A stretch of DNA of 64,000 nt from CAG-390 sp045541375 (GCA_045541375.1 JAZQJB010000042.1:1-64000); one strand, 5' to 3'. Shown: positions 50,669 to 59,608, numbered from the stretch's first letter. A program made the numbers and translations. Notes: generated from the letters alone by a model not told the origin.

Positions 50669-52096
50669 TTATGCCTCCTGGTTCATTCCGCCGAAGGTTA
50701 CGGTGTTTTTCACCTCAACGGTGAGCGCCTGGCCGCTGACTTTTGCTGTCAGGGTCAAGGTGTATCGGTATTTTTGGATCGCGCCGTTTTCGTAATCAAT
50801 GCCTACCCGCGCCTCACACTTGAAACCGCTCGCACCAAGTGCCGAAAGCGATGCCTCGAGAGCCGAGTAATCGGGGTTGGCGATCTTTAGCGTTAAATAG
50901 TGAGTAAAGTCCTTTTTTAGCAGCTCGATATTCGAGATCTGCGCGTTCGAAAGCCCCGCGGGGTCGTAAAGGCGGGAGATATACGCGCGCGCCTCCGAGT
51001 CGGTCATTTCCTGCGTGATTGTGCTGATGTCCTTGCCCTCCATCTTGAAGGTGCCGTTCGAGTAGTTTATCACAGCGTCATAAGAGCCCGAAATGCTGTT
51101 CGGGTTGACCTGAGCATCGATCTTGAAGGAATATTTTCCGTTTTCATTTGCCCAATTGACTGTGTCGATCTCGCGGTTGTACTGCGTTGTGCCCGCAACT
51201 TCAACCCTTTGTTCGCTGTCGGTCGTGAAGGAGCCCGAATCTGCGGTGAACATCTCGCCGAGAAGCATTCTGATCTTCTGAAGCTCTGCAAGTCCCTCGA
51301 CCTCGGTGTAGGTGGAAAGATCGACCGCGGGAGCTTTTGCGGTGCCGATGTTGTCAAATTCGATCTCTGTCTTCGCCTCGGGCTCGGGGTAGCTGCCCGA
51401 AGTTTTCTCAAAAACTATCTCATATTCCCATTCTGTGGGAAGAAATTCCGCATCGGCATCGACCGTGAAGATGATATCTTTGACCTTCCAGCCGTCGAGA
51501 ATGAGAACTGTCGGGTCGAAGGCGTAGTCGACCAGCGCAAGGACGTTTTCTTCGGAGTAGCCCGAGTAGGAAGCCGACCAGGTGCCGTCCTCATTTTTGA
51601 CGCAATCCTTGACCGTCGCGCTCTTATGGAGAGCCTCAAGCTCTTCGTCGCTGTAACCGACGAGAAACTCCTTGTGAGCCTTGAAATCCGCGGCGGAAAT
51701 TGAGGACACGAGAGCGCTCTTTGAGCCGTCGCGATCGGTTTTTTCGTAAAGCTTTCCGTCTTGGTAGCCGGTCACGGAGCTTGTTTTCTGCTTGACCTCG
51801 CCCGCGGTGATCTCGGATTTCAGCTCCGCGTGATAGGCGGGGGAGTCGGATTTATAATTGACGTAGATCGTTTCGCTTTCGATCTCCGCATCGAGCGCGA
51901 GCCCATAAAGCGAGCCCTCGATCTTCATATCCATTCCGACGCTGTAAGCATCGGCGGGGTCTGCGTTTACTAAATCAAAGAAGGCATCGGCACGCTCCGC
52001 GCCCTCGAGCTTCATAAGGTCAAATTTGTCCGAGCAGGATGCAAGCGGGCAGAGAAGGGCAATGCAAATGATGATGGCAAATATTCTTTTTTTCAT
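50669..52096 (-). CDS. secreted lipoprotein of unknown function, paralogue 2
   Basis: The 475-residue product has a lipoprotein signal ending in PLASC and then DLMKLEGAERADAFFDLVN, closely matching the start of the upstream lipoprotein. The body is mostly beta-strand with repeated YDxxxVDY elements. The start at 52096 follows AAAGGACA. The stop directly abuts the dehydrogenase start. Binding of a ligand or polymer at the cell surface is possible. Confidence 0.75.
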   Translation of the reverse strand: MKKRIFAIIICIALLCPLASCSDKFDLMKLEGAERADAFFDLVNADPADAYSVGMDMKIEGSLYGLALDAEIESETIYVNYKSDSPAYHAELKSEITAGEVKQKTSSVTGYQDGKLYEKTDRDGSKSALVSSISAADFKAHKEFLVGYSDEELEALHKSATVKDCVKNEDGTWSASYSGYSEENVLALVDYAFDPTVLILDGWKVKDIIFTVDADAEFLPTEWEYEIVFEKTSGSYPEPEAKTEIEFDNIGTAKAPAVDLSTYTEVEGLAELQKIRMLLGEMFTADSGSFTTDSEQRVEVAGTTQYNREIDTVNWANENGKYSFKIDAQVNPNSISGSYDAVINYSNGTFKMEGKDISTITQEMTDSEARAYISRLYDPAGLSNAQISNIELLKKDFTHYLTLKIANPDYSALEASLSALGASGFKCEARVGIDYENGAIQKYRYTLTLTAKVSGQALTVEVKNTVTFGGMNQEA

Positions 52097-52112
52097 TTTG
52101 TTCTGTCCTTTC

Positions 52113-53504
52113 TTATTCAAAAATTCTTGTGTTGGTTTGTACTATCCTTACCTTATAATTATAGTATTCCGCATTTATCGTGAGATAATAGCGGTATTCG
52201 GATAATTCTCCGTCTTTCAGGATCAGCTCGATCCTCGCCGATGTATTGATCGAATCAAGCGGATATCCGCCGATCAGATAGTAATATTTGTCTATTGAGG
52301 GACTTTCAATGTAAAGGGTATATTTGTTCGGGTCTTTATCGTCGGTGATAAAGCTTGAGATCGGTGCGCCCGCAAGATTACCCGTGTCGATAATCGAGAG
52401 CAAAAAAATGTGTGCCTCATACTCGTTCATTTCTGTCTTATCGAGAAATGTTTTGCTCTCATCAATTTCTGAGCAAAGTAAGCCGTCGAGGTACCAATAA
52501 TGATAGGTGACTTCGGGTGAGTTGGAATTTACGACGGTATAATCAAAAGAGGTTCCGTTTTCAGTTTCCGAAAAAACAAGTCGGTAGTCGGCTTTGAATA
52601 CGGATGCGCCCATTCCGCTTTGAGTTACTGTGAGAACGTCGTTCATCGACAGTGAATATGAGTCGGATGCGAGCTTTTCGTTTATCTTATTCTGTAATTC
52701 ACCAAGGAAGCGAAGGTCGGAAACTTCTTTGGATTTATAGAAATTGATCTTCGGCAGATCGTTTTTGTCGGCTTCGAGCAGCTTGACGGTGGTGACAGCA
52801 GATGCGTTTTTATCAAAAAGGAGGGTGAACTGCATTTCTTTCAGCTCGAGCTTTTTGGTAGCTTCGATTACAACTATCAGCCCATTGATTGATGTGTTCT
52901 GAAATCTGAAAACAGCGGGATCAAAATACGCCGAGGCGAGAAGGCTCAGCTCCTCGTCGGGAAAATCGGAGAATCCGACAAGCCACGAGCCATCCCTGTT
53001 TGCGTTGCAGGTTTGAGTCGCGGCACTTTTGAGCGCAGCGGTTATTTTTTCGTCAATAGCGGAGTTTTTGGTCAGATACGCGAAGTAATCCTCAGCCGTG
53101 ATGTTTGAATACATCGAGGAAGTTGCCGAGTTTTGAACGTACATCTTGCCGTCGCGGAATCCCGAGCGGACGCGGACAGTCGTTGTGTAGGGCTCGGAAT
53201 CAATGTAAGCGGTAGTTTCGGCGATGGTTTCAAGATGCACCGTCGGCGTTTCGGTGTTGAGATCGAAATAGTAGGAATCGTAAGTGATATTCACCTCTGC
53301 CTGCAAGCTTTCAATGGTGCCCGAAAGCTTTGTTTCGCGGCGCAAGAGGTAGGAGGAGCGGCTTACCTTGTTGACAGCGTCAAAGACCGCCGCCGCGCGG
53401 TCGCCCTCGTCAAGCTTCATTATCGCGCCGCGGTAAAAGCACGAGGTAAGAGAGGAGAGGATCAGAAATAAAACAAGGCAAAGAACAGTCAAGCGTTTTT
53501 TCAC
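52113..53504 (-). CDS. secreted lipoprotein of unknown function, paralogue 1
   Basis: The 463-residue product has a lipobox LTSC and then IMKLDEGDRAAAVFDAVN, the same opening as paralogue 2. Both keep a TWSAS/SWLVGF-type strand and C-terminal pairs of long strands, so they arose by tandem duplication. The gap to paralogue 2 is 16 nt. Confidence 0.75.
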   Translation of the reverse strand: MKKRLTVLCLVLFLILSSLTSCFYRGAIMKLDEGDRAAAVFDAVNKVSRSSYLLRRETKLSGTIESLQAEVNITYDSYYFDLNTETPTVHLETIAETTAYIDSEPYTTTVRVRSGFRDGKMYVQNSATSSMYSNITAEDYFAYLTKNSAIDEKITAALKSAATQTCNANRDGSWLVGFSDFPDEELSLLASAYFDPAVFRFQNTSINGLIVVIEATKKLELKEMQFTLLFDKNASAVTTVKLLEADKNDLPKINFYKSKEVSDLRFLGELQNKINEKLASDSYSLSMNDVLTVTQSGMGASVFKADYRLVFSETENGTSFDYTVVNSNSPEVTYHYWYLDGLLCSEIDESKTFLDKTEMNEYEAHIFLLSIIDTGNLAGAPISSFITDDKDPNKYTLYIESPSIDKYYYLIGGYPLDSINTSARIELILKDGELSEYRYYLTINAEYYNYKVRIVQTNTRIFE

Positions 53505-53533
53505 GGTCGCACTCCTTTCACTTATTCAATATA

Positions 53534-53562
53534 ATTATACCATACTTATATTGTCAAGTCAA
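53534..53562 (-). promoter_or_regulatory. promoter of the lipoprotein pair
   Basis: Minus-strand TTGACT (53562-53557), 17 nt, TATAAT (53539-53534). Confidence 0.7.
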
Positions 53563-53574
53563 TCAAAACAAAAG

Positions 53575-53602
53575 AAAAACCCGCGCTTTTGCGCGGGTTT
53601 TT
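53575..53602. terminator. terminator of secG
   Basis: Stem AAAAACCCGCGC/GCGCGGGTTTTT, loop TTTT. Confidence 0.85.
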
Positions 53603-53617
53603 CTGTGCTCAGTTTGA

Positions 53618-53857
53618 TTATTCAACGATGAGGTACATTACAAGAACGATGATAGCGAAAGCTCCTGCAATGATGGGTGTAATCTTGTTGAGAAGCTTAT
53701 CAAGGCGCGAGCTTCTGTCCTTGCCGAGGAAGGACTCGCCTGCTCCGGCAATAACGCCCATTCCCTTTTCGGTGGTGGACTGAAGAAGAACAGCCACTAC
53801 AAGGAAAACAGCGAACACGATGAGAATGATACCAAAGGTGATCTCAAGACCTGTCAT
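53618..53857 (-). CDS. secG: preprotein translocase subunit SecG
   Basis: The 79-residue protein has two membrane helices (about 6-26 and 57-77) separated by a Gly-rich loop (VLLQSTTEKGMGVIAGAG, then FLGKDRSS), the plan of SecG in the SecYEG channel. The start at 53857 follows AAGGAGG. Longer frames run through the tRNA and are rejected. Confidence 0.9.
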   Translation of the reverse strand: MTGLEITFGIILIVFAVFLVVAVLLQSTTEKGMGVIAGAGESFLGKDRSSRLDKLLNKITPIIAGAFAIIVLVMYLIVE

Positions 53858-53910
53858 TGATGCAAACCTCCTTACAGAATTATATTTGCGTCTCGGTAAA
53901 AACCAAAAAA

Positions 53911-53999
53911 TGGCGGAGAGAAAGGGATTCGAACCCTTGTGGGCGTGAGCCCAAACGGTTTTCAAGACCGCCTCGTTATGACCACTTCGATATCTCTCC
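53911..53999 (-). tRNA. tRNA-Ser(TGA)
   Basis: Read on the minus strand it starts GGAGAGATATCGAAGTGG. The anticodon loop CTTGAAA gives anticodon TGA (codon UCA). A long variable arm (TTTGGGCTCACGCCCAC) is typical of serine. The T arm and TTCGAAT follow, and acceptor and encoded CCA close the molecule. Confidence 0.92.
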
Positions 54000-54035
54000 G
54001 TGCGGGAGGATCCGATACGCAAAAATGCATATTAT

Positions 54036-54064
54036 ATAATATCATACATTTTGGTATTTGTCAA
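54036..54064 (-). promoter_or_regulatory. promoter of tRNA-Ser
   Basis: Minus-strand TTGACA (54064-54059), 17 nt, TATTAT (54041-54036). Confidence 0.7.
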
Positions 54065-54116
54065 GACTTATTTGTTAATTTATTTCGTTATAGTGGAAAA
54101 ATGGGGTATTTTTTGG

Positions 54117-54145
54117 TTGACAAAGAATGAAGACTATGTTATAAT
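54117..54145 (+). promoter_or_regulatory. promoter of rnpB
   Basis: TTGACA (54117-54122), 17 nt, TATAAT (54140-54145). Confidence 0.85.
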
Positions 54146-54150
54146 ATGTA

Positions 54151-54504
54151 GGCAACTCTGCCGGACGGCCGCGCGGTATTGTGCCGAAAGGTATTACCGT
54201 GAGGAAAGTCCGGGCTTCGCAGGGCAGGATAGCTGATAACGTCAGCCGCAGGTGACTGCCGGGAAAGTGCAACAGAAATAAACCGCCCGCGCAAGCGGGT
54301 AAGGATGGAAAGGCGAGGTAAGAGCTCACCAGTTCCTATGGTAACATAGGTCCGCTGTAAACCCTATCCGAAGCAACACCGTATGGGAGTCGTTTGCCCG
54401 ACACATACTCCCGGGTGGCACGGGGAAACCCCGGAGCTGTATGGCGACATACAGCAAAGACAGATGGTCGTCCACGACAGAACCCGGCTTACAGGCAGAG
54501 TTGC
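54151..54504 (+). ncRNA. rnpB: RNase P RNA
   Basis: The catalytic RNA of RNase P, which matures tRNA 5' ends. The conserved GAGGAAAGTCCGGGCT, GGAAAGTGCAACAGAAA, AAGGATGGAAAGGCGAGG and ACAGAACCCGGCTTACAG blocks are present in order. The first helix pairs GCAACTCTGCC (54152-) with GGCAGAGTTGC (to 54504), setting both ends. Confidence 0.95.
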
Positions 54505-54532
54505 ATATATTGAATAATAAGGAGAAAGATTT

Positions 54533-56182
54533 ATGAAAAGATTTTTCAGCCTGTTTTTGTGTTTCGCCCTTCTTTGTTCGACAGGGGCGTTTGTTGTTTC
54601 CTGCGAAAAGGGCGGGGAAGAAACAACGGAATTAATTACCGAAGCCGAAATTACCGAGGCAGAGGCGCAACCATCGGCGCAGATCGCCCTCTCTGAGCTT
54701 GGAAACTTTGTGATTATCAGAAATGATGATGACTATTTGTTCCAATCTTCCGCAAAAAGACTTAAAACGGTGCTCAAATCGGATCTTTCGCTTGATCTTG
54801 ACGTTAAGTCTGATTTCGTCACCGATGCCATTCCGGGATATGCGGAATCCGAGTTTGAGATACTCGTCGGAGCTTGCGACCGCGAGGAGAGCCAAGAATT
54901 TGTTTCAGAACTTATGTATAACGATTACGGCTACGGTATGGTTGGCGGTAAGCTTGTTATCGCCGGCGCGACTGCGGCGGGAACCCTCAGGGCGATGGAG
55001 CATTTTATTGAAAACGTAACCCAAAAGCATGAAGGAGAAGTCTTTTTCGACAACGCTGCTCAAAGCTTTATATTCCGTGACGAATATACCGAAGTCAGCA
55101 TTGGCGGTACTCCGATATCCGAATATTCAATAGTCTGTCCTCGCGCAAAAAAGAACTCGGAGGATAATATTGCCAAGCTTCTGCGCACCGTTATCGCCGA
55201 AATGAGCGGGTACACCCTTGAAATCAAGAGCGATGCATCTGATCCCACGGGAAAAGAGATCAGAATCGGTATTACCTCGCGCGATACTGCGCCCGCAATC
55301 TCTGCGGATCAATTCTTCGTCGGTAACAGCACGAACGGTATTCTGCTCGCCGCAAACGATTCCGCAGGACTTCTTCACGCATTTAACCTTTTTGTTTCCT
55401 TGTTGAAAGATACTCCCAATCTGACTCTTAAGGATACTGTCGCTTCTCCCGAAACGGGTGAAGAAACGGTTATCCTTGATTACAACGTGTGGATGCATAC
55501 GGCGGGTCAGGAGAGCAGGGTGAGGGCTGTATTGCAGACGATAGAGGAGATATCTCCCGATATAATGGGCTTGCAGGAATGCACACACGAGTGGATGGCG
55601 TTCCTTACCGATAAGTTTTCCGCTGAATACGGTATTATCGGAGAGGGCAGAGACGGCACTCACACTTCGGAAGATCAGTTCAATCCGATCCTTTACCGCA
55701 AAGATAAATATACTTTGATAGACAGCGGCACTCGCTGGCTTTCGGAGACTCCCGAGATCAAATACACAAAGGTTCCCGATTCGAGCTACGAGCGCATATT
55801 TACATTTGCCGTACTTGAGGAAAAAGCAACGGGCGTTCGGTTTGTCTTCATCAGTACCCACTTTGACCATATGGGAGGTCAAACCGATCAGGCAGCCTGT
55901 ATGGCGGCGTATATAGAGCAGTTCCGCGATCTTCCTATGTTTATGTGCGGTGACTATAACGGCTCAGGCGTGGAAAAGATAATGGACGGGCACGGCTATG
56001 TCAGCACCGAGAGGGTAGCGGCGGAAAGGGTCAATGCCGGCAATACTTATTCCGGCGGAAGCAAGATCGATTTCATCTTTACCAACGGCAAGGGCGTTAC
56101 CGTGACGCACTATGAAGTCAAGAACGACAACGAGTCCTCCGACCACTATCCCATAGTTGTGAAATATAAATTTGCAAAATAA
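54533..56182 (+). CDS. lipoprotein with endonuclease/exonuclease/phosphatase domain
   Basis: The 549-residue product has a lipobox VVSC (about residue 24), a linker, a region of about 250 residues resembling the alpha/beta fold found beside glycoside hydrolases, then an EEP domain (about 310-549) with YNVWM, LQECT, STHFDHMGG, CGDYNGSG, KIDFIF and SDHYPIV. All catalytic residues of the DNase I-like fold are visible. A surface phosphodiesterase or nuclease is likely. It follows rnpB and ends in its own terminator. Confidence 0.82.
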   Translation: MKRFFSLFLCFALLCSTGAFVVSCEKGGEETTELITEAEITEAEAQPSAQIALSELGNFVIIRNDDDYLFQSSAKRLKTVLKSDLSLDLDVKSDFVTDAIPGYAESEFEILVGACDREESQEFVSELMYNDYGYGMVGGKLVIAGATAAGTLRAMEHFIENVTQKHEGEVFFDNAAQSFIFRDEYTEVSIGGTPISEYSIVCPRAKKNSEDNIAKLLRTVIAEMSGYTLEIKSDASDPTGKEIRIGITSRDTAPAISADQFFVGNSTNGILLAANDSAGLLHAFNLFVSLLKDTPNLTLKDTVASPETGEETVILDYNVWMHTAGQESRVRAVLQTIEEISPDIMGLQECTHEWMAFLTDKFSAEYGIIGEGRDGTHTSEDQFNPILYRKDKYTLIDSGTRWLSETPEIKYTKVPDSSYERIFTFAVLEEKATGVRFVFISTHFDHMGGQTDQAACMAAYIEQFRDLPMFMCGDYNGSGVEKIMDGHGYVSTERVAAERVNAGNTYSGGSKIDFIFTNGKGVTVTHYEVKNDNESSDHYPIVVKYKFAK

Positions 56183-56197
56183 TGTAATTGCTTAACC

Positions 56198-56236
56198 AAA
56201 AACGACCGACTGACTTAAAACAGTCGGTCGTTTTTT
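56198..56236 (+). terminator. terminator of the EEP lipoprotein gene
   Basis: Stem AAAAACGACCGACTG/CAGTCGGTCGTTTTTT, loop about 8 nt. Confidence 0.85.
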
Positions 56237-56276
56237 GTAAATAATACGATATTTGAAATAAAAATGTAAAACAGGG

Positions 56277-56305
56277 TTGACATTTGAACCGCTTTGTAGT
56301 ATAAT
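56277..56305 (+). promoter_or_regulatory. sigma-A promoter of a two-hairpin short transcript
   Basis: TTGACA (56277-56282), 17 nt, TATAAT (56300-56305). It is followed within 70 nt by a terminator. Confidence 0.7.
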
Positions 56306-56311
56306 ATCAAC

Positions 56312-56378
56312 GCTTCCTATTTATGGTATATATAAATAGGAAGAAAACATACTCATTTTGACGGGATGAGTATTTTTA
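56312..56378 (+). ncRNA. candidate short RNA or attenuated leader
   Basis: The predicted transcript folds into CTTCCTATTTA/TAAATAGGAAG (56313-56343) and then ATACTCAT/ATGAGTAT (56349-56373) with TTTTT after it. A second perfect promoter follows at 56392. The RNA may be a small regulator, or the first promoter a controlled entry to the antiporter gene. Confidence 0.45.
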
Positions 56379-56391
56379 CTCAGTATTTAGG

Positions 56392-56420
56392 TTGACAAAC
56401 CCGTCGAAATATAGTATAAT
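56392..56420 (+). promoter_or_regulatory. sigma-A promoter of the Na/Ca antiporter
   Basis: TTGACA (56392-56397), 17 nt, TATAAT (56415-56420), 46 nt before the start. Confidence 0.8.
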
Positions 56421-56466
56421 ATATAGGTTAGAAAAAACAAGCGATAATCGCGGAAAGCAGGTAAAA

Positions 56467-57459
56467 ATGAACATCTTTCTCGCCATCCTGGCACTCGTCG
56501 GCGGTTTCGTGCTCCTTATCAAGGGCGCAGATTGGTTCGTTGAGGGATCATCGAGCGTAGCAAAGCTTCTCAAGGTTCCCACCATCATCATCGGTCTGAC
56601 AGTTGTAGCTCTCGGCACCAGCCTCCCCGAGGCGTCGGTCTCGATCAGCTCGGCTCTTAAGGGCGCAAACTCGCTCGCGGTCAGCAACGTTGTCGGATCG
56701 AATATCTTCAACACTCTCGTCGTTCTCGGCGCGAGCGCACTTATGGTTCCCGTAAACGTACAACCGAACTCGGTAAAGAAGGAGATACCCTTCTCGATCC
56801 TTTGCACCTTCGCACTTCTCGGCTCGCTCATTCTCGGCGCAGATACTGCGGTTGCAGCAGAAGGCGGAGCAGAGATCACTACATACACTCTCACCCGCAT
56901 CGGCGGTCTTGTTCTCGTCGCGTTCTTTGCTTTCTATATGTATTGGCAGATCAGCTCCGCTCTCAAGGCTCGCAAGGCAGGCGAGCTTGAGGAGGAAGAG
57001 GAAGTCAAGACTATGAAGCCTCTGATCTCCCTCATCGCCATCGTCGGCGGTGTTGCCTGCATCATCCTTGGCGGTAACTTTGTCGTTGACGGTGCGTCGG
57101 CTATCGCGGCAAAGTTCGGTATGAGCGAAACTCTGATCGGTATGACCATAGTTGCCATCGGAACGTCCCTCCCCGAGCTTGTAACCTCGATGGTTGCGGC
57201 AAAGAAGGGCGAGAGCGATCTCGCACTCGGTAACGCTATCGGCTCTAACATCTTCAACATCGTATTCATCCTCGGCTTCAGCGCAGTCATCTCCCCGATG
57301 ACCGTCAATATTCTTGCAGTTATTGACACCGTTGCAGTCATCGCTATCAGCGCGCTCGTTCTCGCATTCTCCGCAACCGGCAAGAAGATCTCGCGCACCG
57401 AGGGCGGAATTATGGTCGTTGCATATATCGCATACTTTGTTTATATGTTCTTGAGGTAA
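56467..57459 (+). CDS. calcium/sodium antiporter, CaCA family
   Basis: The 330-residue membrane protein has two alpha-repeats: ALGTSLPEASVSISS with GSNIFN, and AIGTSLPELVTSMVAA with GSNIFN, the ion-binding motifs of the YrbG/K+-dependent Na/Ca exchanger family. A central acidic loop (LEEEEEVKT) separates the halves. The start at 56467 follows GCAGGT. The GH16 gene starts 3 nt after its stop. Confidence 0.9.
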   Translation: MNIFLAILALVGGFVLLIKGADWFVEGSSSVAKLLKVPTIIIGLTVVALGTSLPEASVSISSALKGANSLAVSNVVGSNIFNTLVVLGASALMVPVNVQPNSVKKEIPFSILCTFALLGSLILGADTAVAAEGGAEITTYTLTRIGGLVLVAFFAFYMYWQISSALKARKAGELEEEEEVKTMKPLISLIAIVGGVACIILGGNFVVDGASAIAAKFGMSETLIGMTIVAIGTSLPELVTSMVAAKKGESDLALGNAIGSNIFNIVFILGFSAVISPMTVNILAVIDTVAVIAISALVLAFSATGKKISRTEGGIMVVAYIAYFVYMFLR

Positions 57460-57462
57460 AAA

Positions 57463-58374
57463 ATGGCATTTCAGCAGGTAAATTTAACCGATTGCAATAT
57501 GACCGCAGTAGATGCGGTCGAGGATCGCGCTCCGAGCATTCTTCCGGCTGATAAAAAGTGGAAGCTCGTCTGGAACGATGAATTTGACGGCACCGCGCTT
57601 GACGAGAGTAAGTGGAATTACCGCCTCAATTTTTGGGGCTACCGCTCCCCCGCCTTCACGACAGAGGGCGTTGAGGTCAGTGACGGAACGCTCAAGATCA
57701 ATCTTATCCGCAAGGGCGACGATTTCTGCTCCGCGCATCTGCAGACGGGCGGACTCACCTTTGACAATCCCCGCGACGAGACCTCGCACAATTTCTGGTC
57801 CTTTGGTAAAAAAGATCCCGCGAAGTTTATGCATAAGTACGGCTATTACGAGATCAGATGCCGCCTTCCCAAGTGCGACGGTTGGCATTCTGCCTTTTGG
57901 CTTCAGGCTCCCGGTATCGGCTCACATCCCGACCCCGAGGTTGCGGGCGTTGAGTGCGATATTATGGAGAACTACCGTCAGTACAAGTACGGCACCATGA
58001 TCTGCGGCAACGGCTGGGGCGGCTACGGCGCGGAAAGCGAATGGGCGGGTCATTTCGAATTTCCTCTCGAGGAGACCGAGGACGGCTGGCACCGCTACGC
58101 GGTCGATTGGACGCCCGAGGGTTATACCTTCTATGCCGACGGCAAGCTCGTTGGCAGACAGATGGCTCCCGAGTGCCCCGTTTCGCGCGTTGAGCAGTTC
58201 ATCCTCGTTTCGACCGAATGCCACGGCTACAACCGCGTGTTCAAAAAGAGCGGTGAAGCCGGCGAGGCGACCGACAAGGGCTGCTGCGCAGGCGATCCCG
58301 TCCCCGAGCTCTTCGACGCGATCCTCCCCGACTTCTTCGAGGTCGATTACGTAAGAGTTTTTGATGCAATATAA
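57463..58374 (+). CDS. glycoside hydrolase family 16 (beta-glucanase-like)
   Basis: The 303-residue jelly-roll protein has VECDIMENY with E164, D166 and E169, the ExDxxE catalytic motif of GH16 lichenases, laminarinases and related enzymes. WNDEFDG at 37-43 opens the domain. No signal peptide or carbohydrate module is present, so it may act on imported oligomers or be released otherwise. It is read with the antiporter. Confidence 0.87.
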   Translation: MAFQQVNLTDCNMTAVDAVEDRAPSILPADKKWKLVWNDEFDGTALDESKWNYRLNFWGYRSPAFTTEGVEVSDGTLKINLIRKGDDFCSAHLQTGGLTFDNPRDETSHNFWSFGKKDPAKFMHKYGYYEIRCRLPKCDGWHSAFWLQAPGIGSHPDPEVAGVECDIMENYRQYKYGTMICGNGWGGYGAESEWAGHFEFPLEETEDGWHRYAVDWTPEGYTFYADGKLVGRQMAPECPVSRVEQFILVSTECHGYNRVFKKSGEAGEATDKGCCAGDPVPELFDAILPDFFEVDYVRVFDAI

Positions 58375-58379
58375 AAATG

Positions 58380-58413
58380 TCTCGGATATCCGATCAAAAT
58401 CGGATATCCGAGA
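58380..58413. terminator. bidirectional terminator between GH16 and GDPD
   Basis: Perfect 15-bp stem TCTCGGATATCCGAT/ATCGGATATCCGAGA, loop CAAA, then TACTTTTTA. The TCGGATATC core also occurs in the centre of family C repeats. Confidence 0.82.
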
Positions 58414-58419
58414 TACTTT

Positions 58420-59184
58420 TTATTTGTAAACCCTTCTTCCGATCTCGTCGAGATAGGCGATAAGATCGTGCGGGTCGTTGGCGGTGATGTTGGTGAACTC
58501 GAACTTCATGCAGCGCTCGGCAGCCTCGCGGGTGTCGGCGTGATAGCCCCAGGCTTCGATGCCCTTTTCGTCAAGCATCTTGACAAGAGCCTCGATGTCC
58601 TCGTCGGACATACTCATTGGCACGCCCATACCGTACATACGGTCGAGCACGCGGGGGTCGTATCTCTTCATCTTGACGGGAGGCTGACCCTGCGTTTTAA
58701 CGTGCGGATAGTGATCCTGAACGTAGAGAAGTGTCTGCGCGTCGAAGCTTGCAATTACCGAGCGTTCAAGCAGACCGTATTTTTCGAGCAGCTCGATGGC
58801 AACGTCAGCCACGCGGGGACGCTGCTCCTTGATCTCAACGTTGAGAACCATGTGCGCGGGAGCTTCGTCCCGAATGCATTCAAGCGCTTCCTCAAAGGTG
58901 GGCACGCGCTTGCCGGGGAATCCGAATTTAACGCCCGCGTCGAGAGCCTTTATTTCCTCAAGAGTCTTGAACCATACCGCGCCCCTGCCGTCGGTGGTGC
59001 GATCGACCATTTCGTCGTGCATAACGATCATAACGTCGTCGCGCGTGAGCTGAATATCAAATTCAAGCACGTCAACGCCGAGCTTGAACGCCTCGCGGAA
59101 GGATATAAGAGTGTTCTCGGGCATATAAGCCTTGCAGCCTCTGTGACCCGTTACACCGAGTTTTTCTTTGTTCTGATCCCACAT
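58420..59184 (-). CDS. glycerophosphodiester phosphodiesterase
   Basis: The 254-residue cytoplasmic GDPD has GHRG (13-16), PENT (22-25), EFDIQLT near 42 and HDE near 57, the metal and substrate contacts of the TIM-barrel family. It yields glycerol-3-phosphate and an alcohol from deacylated phospholipids. It follows the XRE gene after 38 nt on the same strand with a GGAGGACTT site. Confidence 0.9.
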   Translation of the reverse strand: MWDQNKEKLGVTGHRGCKAYMPENTLISFREAFKLGVDVLEFDIQLTRDDVMIVMHDEMVDRTTDGRGAVWFKTLEEIKALDAGVKFGFPGKRVPTFEEALECIRDEAPAHMVLNVEIKEQRPRVADVAIELLEKYGLLERSVIASFDAQTLLYVQDHYPHVKTQGQPPVKMKRYDPRVLDRMYGMGVPMSMSDEDIEALVKMLDEKGIEAWGYHADTREAAERCMKFEFTNITANDPHDLIAYLDEIGRRVYK

Positions 59185-59222
59185 AGTGAAGTCCTCCTAT
59201 AGCATAAGTACTGTTGAATTTT

Positions 59223-59465
59223 TTATTTTATTTCCTGCTCAAGAGCATTAAATTCCGGTGTATCAAAAAACTCTGCAAGCGTGATACCGAAACCGTCACA
59301 GATCATCTTAATCGTTACGATTCCGGGATTCAGACTTTTGCCGTAAAGAATATTTTTGAGCGAAGAAGGCGGAATTGCCGAAAGCGTAGCAAGGTTGTTG
59401 ATCGTCATTCTTTTTTCATTACACAAATACAAAATTCGGTTTTTAACCGTTGTGTAAGTGTTCAT
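59223..59465 (-). CDS. XRE-family helix-turn-helix regulator
   Basis: The 80-residue protein is a lone HTH (MTINNLATLSAIPPSSLKNI, then PGIVTIKMICDGFGITLAEF). It precedes the GDPD gene and probably binds the palindrome at 59496-59528 upstream of itself. The start follows GGAGGCTGCCA. Confidence 0.85.
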   Translation of the reverse strand: MNTYTTVKNRILYLCNEKRMTINNLATLSAIPPSSLKNILYGKSLNPGIVTIKMICDGFGITLAEFFDTPEFNALEQEIK

Positions 59466-59495
59466 TGGCAGCCTCCAAGAATTATTTGTATTAAT

Positions 59496-59528
59496 TATAG
59501 CCTATTTCTCTTGACAAAGTAGGCTATA
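59496..59528 (-). promoter_or_regulatory. palindromic operator of the XRE-GDPD operon
   Basis: TATAGCCTA (59496-59504) and TAGGCTATA (59520-59528) form a perfect 9-bp inverted repeat. A minus-strand TATAAT (59499-59494) overlaps the left half. Confidence 0.6.
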
Positions 59529-59574
59529 TATGATACAATATAGTCTGTAAATAGCTCCTTTGCTGCGACACAAA

Positions 59575-59604
59575 AACTGCCGACTCGATTTTGAGTCGGC
59601 AGTT
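59575..59604 (-). terminator. terminator of the hydrolase operon
   Basis: Stem AACTGCCGACTC/GAGTCGGCAGTT, then TTTTTGTG on the minus strand. Confidence 0.8.
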
Positions 59605-59608
59605 AACT

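Noticed and set aside
58380..58413. A family C repeat remnant after GH16
   Set aside because: Only the TCGGATATC hairpin core is shared and no GTGGACAG arms are present; it works as an ordinary terminator.
59511..59539. Plus-strand promoter TTGACA-N17-TACAAT next to the XRE gene
   Set aside because: It leads only to the terminator at 59575, which has a weak T-run in that direction; probably chance within the operator region.
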